From contig JAAFHI010000294.1 of the NCBI GenBank assembly GCA_013298335.1, forward strand, positions 1-5,478: DNA of 5,478 nt. The letters run 5' to 3'. Source of the stretch: Actinomycetota bacterium (GTDB lineage: Bacteria > Acidobacteriota > Blastocatellia > Chloracidobacteriales > Chloracidobacteriaceae). Both the position numbers and the translations under genes were made by a program. The notes under the pieces were generated by a model. That model had not been told where the DNA came from, made no database searches, and worked only from the letters and a program-made list of their open reading frames with translations. Of this stretch, positions 4,617-5,478 are shown piece by piece (the stretch's first letter is position 1; the number at the start of each line of letters is the position of its first letter).

Positions 4617-5478
4617 GTGATTTACCTTGAAACCGTGAAACTTGCGCTCGAAGCCGTCTGGGCGCACAAACTCCGTTCCTTTCTGACGCTCCTCGGCGTT
4701 ATCTTCGGAGTCGCCACCGTGATTACGGTGGTATCGCTCATCGAAGGCTTCAACTCCTACGTTGACGATAAAATTTCCGACATCGGGACCAGTTCGGTGG
4801 TCATCCGCAAGTTCAGCATCGACGACTTCAAGAGCCTCGATACGTTCCAGCAGGCCCAGAAGCGCAATCGCGACATCAAGATGGAAGACCTCGAAGCGAT
4901 CCGCGAAGGCGCGAGCCGCGCGGTCCGGGTCGGGGCCCAGACGGGCGGCGGCGTGGAAGTGACGCGGGGGAATGAAATCCTCTACGAAGTCGCCATCGCC
5001 GGACGAACCGCCTCGATGGCCGACATTCAGCGCATCGAGCCGCAACTGGGATCGTATTTCACGCCCGACGACGATGACCGGAGTCGCGCCGTGTGCTTCA
5101 TCGGGTCGGACATCTTCAATCGCCTCTTCCCCCGCGAGTCGCCGCTCGGGAAGGAGATCAAGATCGACGGACGGCCCTTCACCGTCGTCGGCGTCTCGAA
5201 GGAACTCGGCTCGGCGTTCGGCGCTTCGCGCGACACGTTCGTGGACATTCCGCTTTCGACGTACCGGAAAGTCTACGGCACGCGGCGTTCGATCTCGATC
5301 TACGCGCAGGCGCGCAACGAGAAGGAAGTGGATGCCCTGGCCGACCAGATGCGGGTCATCATGCGGAATCGTCGCCACCTGGCGTTCGCCGATACCGACA
5401 ATTTCGGGATCGTCACCGCCGAGATGATTTCGAATCTTCGCGTCCGCATCTTCGGAACGATTCAGATGACGGCCATCG
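4617..5478 (+). CDS. ABC transporter permease, MacB/FtsX-like (3' end outside window)
   Basis: 287 codons are visible before the window ends. Translation from GTG 4617 begins MIYLETVKLALEAVWAHKLR and continues SFLTLLGVIFGVATVITVVS, the classic N-terminal amphipathic segment plus first transmembrane helix (about 21-43) of MacB-type permeases. A large periplasmic domain follows (about 44-275), with typical stretches IGTSSVVIR (56-64), AVCFIGSDIFNRLFP (158-172) and SPLGKEIKIDGRPFTVVGV (175-193). ISNLRVRIFGTIQMTAI at the edge leads into the second transmembrane helix. Full-length members have about 400 residues and four helices. These permeases pair with an ATPase and use mechanotransmission to drive efflux or envelope transport rather than moving substrate through the membrane. 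The E. coli MacB ATPase domain is fused at the N-terminus; here it is absent and no ATPase gene lies upstream. The frame is closed by TAA 4578-4580, and GTG 4617 is the only start that fits the family N-terminus. A cargo cannot be inferred. Confidence 0.93.
   Translation, partial: MIYLETVKLALEAVWAHKLRSFLTLLGVIFGVATVITVVSLIEGFNSYVDDKISDIGTSSVVIRKFSIDDFKSLDTFQQAQKRNRDIKMEDLEAIREGASRAVRVGAQTGGGVEVTRGNEILYEVAIAGRTASMADIQRIEPQLGSYFTPDDDDRSRAVCFIGSDIFNRLFPRESPLGKEIKIDGRPFTVVGVSKELGSAFGASRDTFVDIPLSTYRKVYGTRRSISIYAQARNEKEVDALADQMRVIMRNRRHLAFADTDNFGIVTAEMISNLRVRIFGTIQMTAI

Noticed and set aside
4593..5378. Open frame of 261 codons on the minus strand ending next to the minus-strand terminator
   Set aside because: It lies antisense to the clearly homologous MacB-type permease. 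Its product is full of Arg/Asp/Glu/His repeats typical of antisense reading of GC-rich genes, and it shows no recognisable domain. The closeness of its stop to the terminator is probably coincidence.

Overview
The window reads as a piece of a GC-rich Gram-negative bacterial chromosome. The SpoIID/LytB protein with a SPOR domain, the MacB/FtsX-type permease and the REP-like intergenic palindromes are compatible with Acidobacteriota (Blastocatellia-like). That placement is an impression from gene style, not a computed assignment.

Layout from left to right. Positions 3-239 (+) hold the C-terminal 78 codons of a gene that is clearly AT-richer (about 47% GC by hand count) than everything to its right; its tail resembles small DUF3226/TOPRIM-type proteins. 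It converges with a three-gene unit on the minus strand, read from right to left: a single-domain response-regulator receiver (3817-4182), a serine hydrolase of the beta-lactamase/esterase class (2706-3830, overlapping the receiver gene by 14 nt), and a large exported SpoIID/LytB protein (283-2673, 32 nt further on) with a SPOR domain and an SLH-like segment. Positions 4183-4616 are a 434-nt divergent intergenic region. It holds a likely promoter with an overlapping dyad for the minus-strand unit, a REPIN/MITE-like element with a perfect 27-bp inverted repeat, and a strong minus-strand rho-independent terminator. A MacB-type ABC transporter permease (+) starts at GTG 4617 and runs off the right edge.

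How the genes may work together: the minus-strand unit looks like a cell-envelope operon. A phospho-receiver would share a message with a penicillin-recognising-type hydrolase (cytoplasmic, as no signal peptide is visible) and an exported glycan-binding or glycan-cleaving protein. The functional link is inference from spacing and orientation.

I did not find convincing evidence for a complete, undescribed multi-gene system. The items most worth following are the REPIN-like element, the nested SpoIID-SPOR-SLH architecture, the heptanucleotide tandem repeat inside that gene, the low-GC partial gene at the left edge (possibly the end of a defence or mobile locus outside the window), and the dyad over the promoter of the receiver gene.
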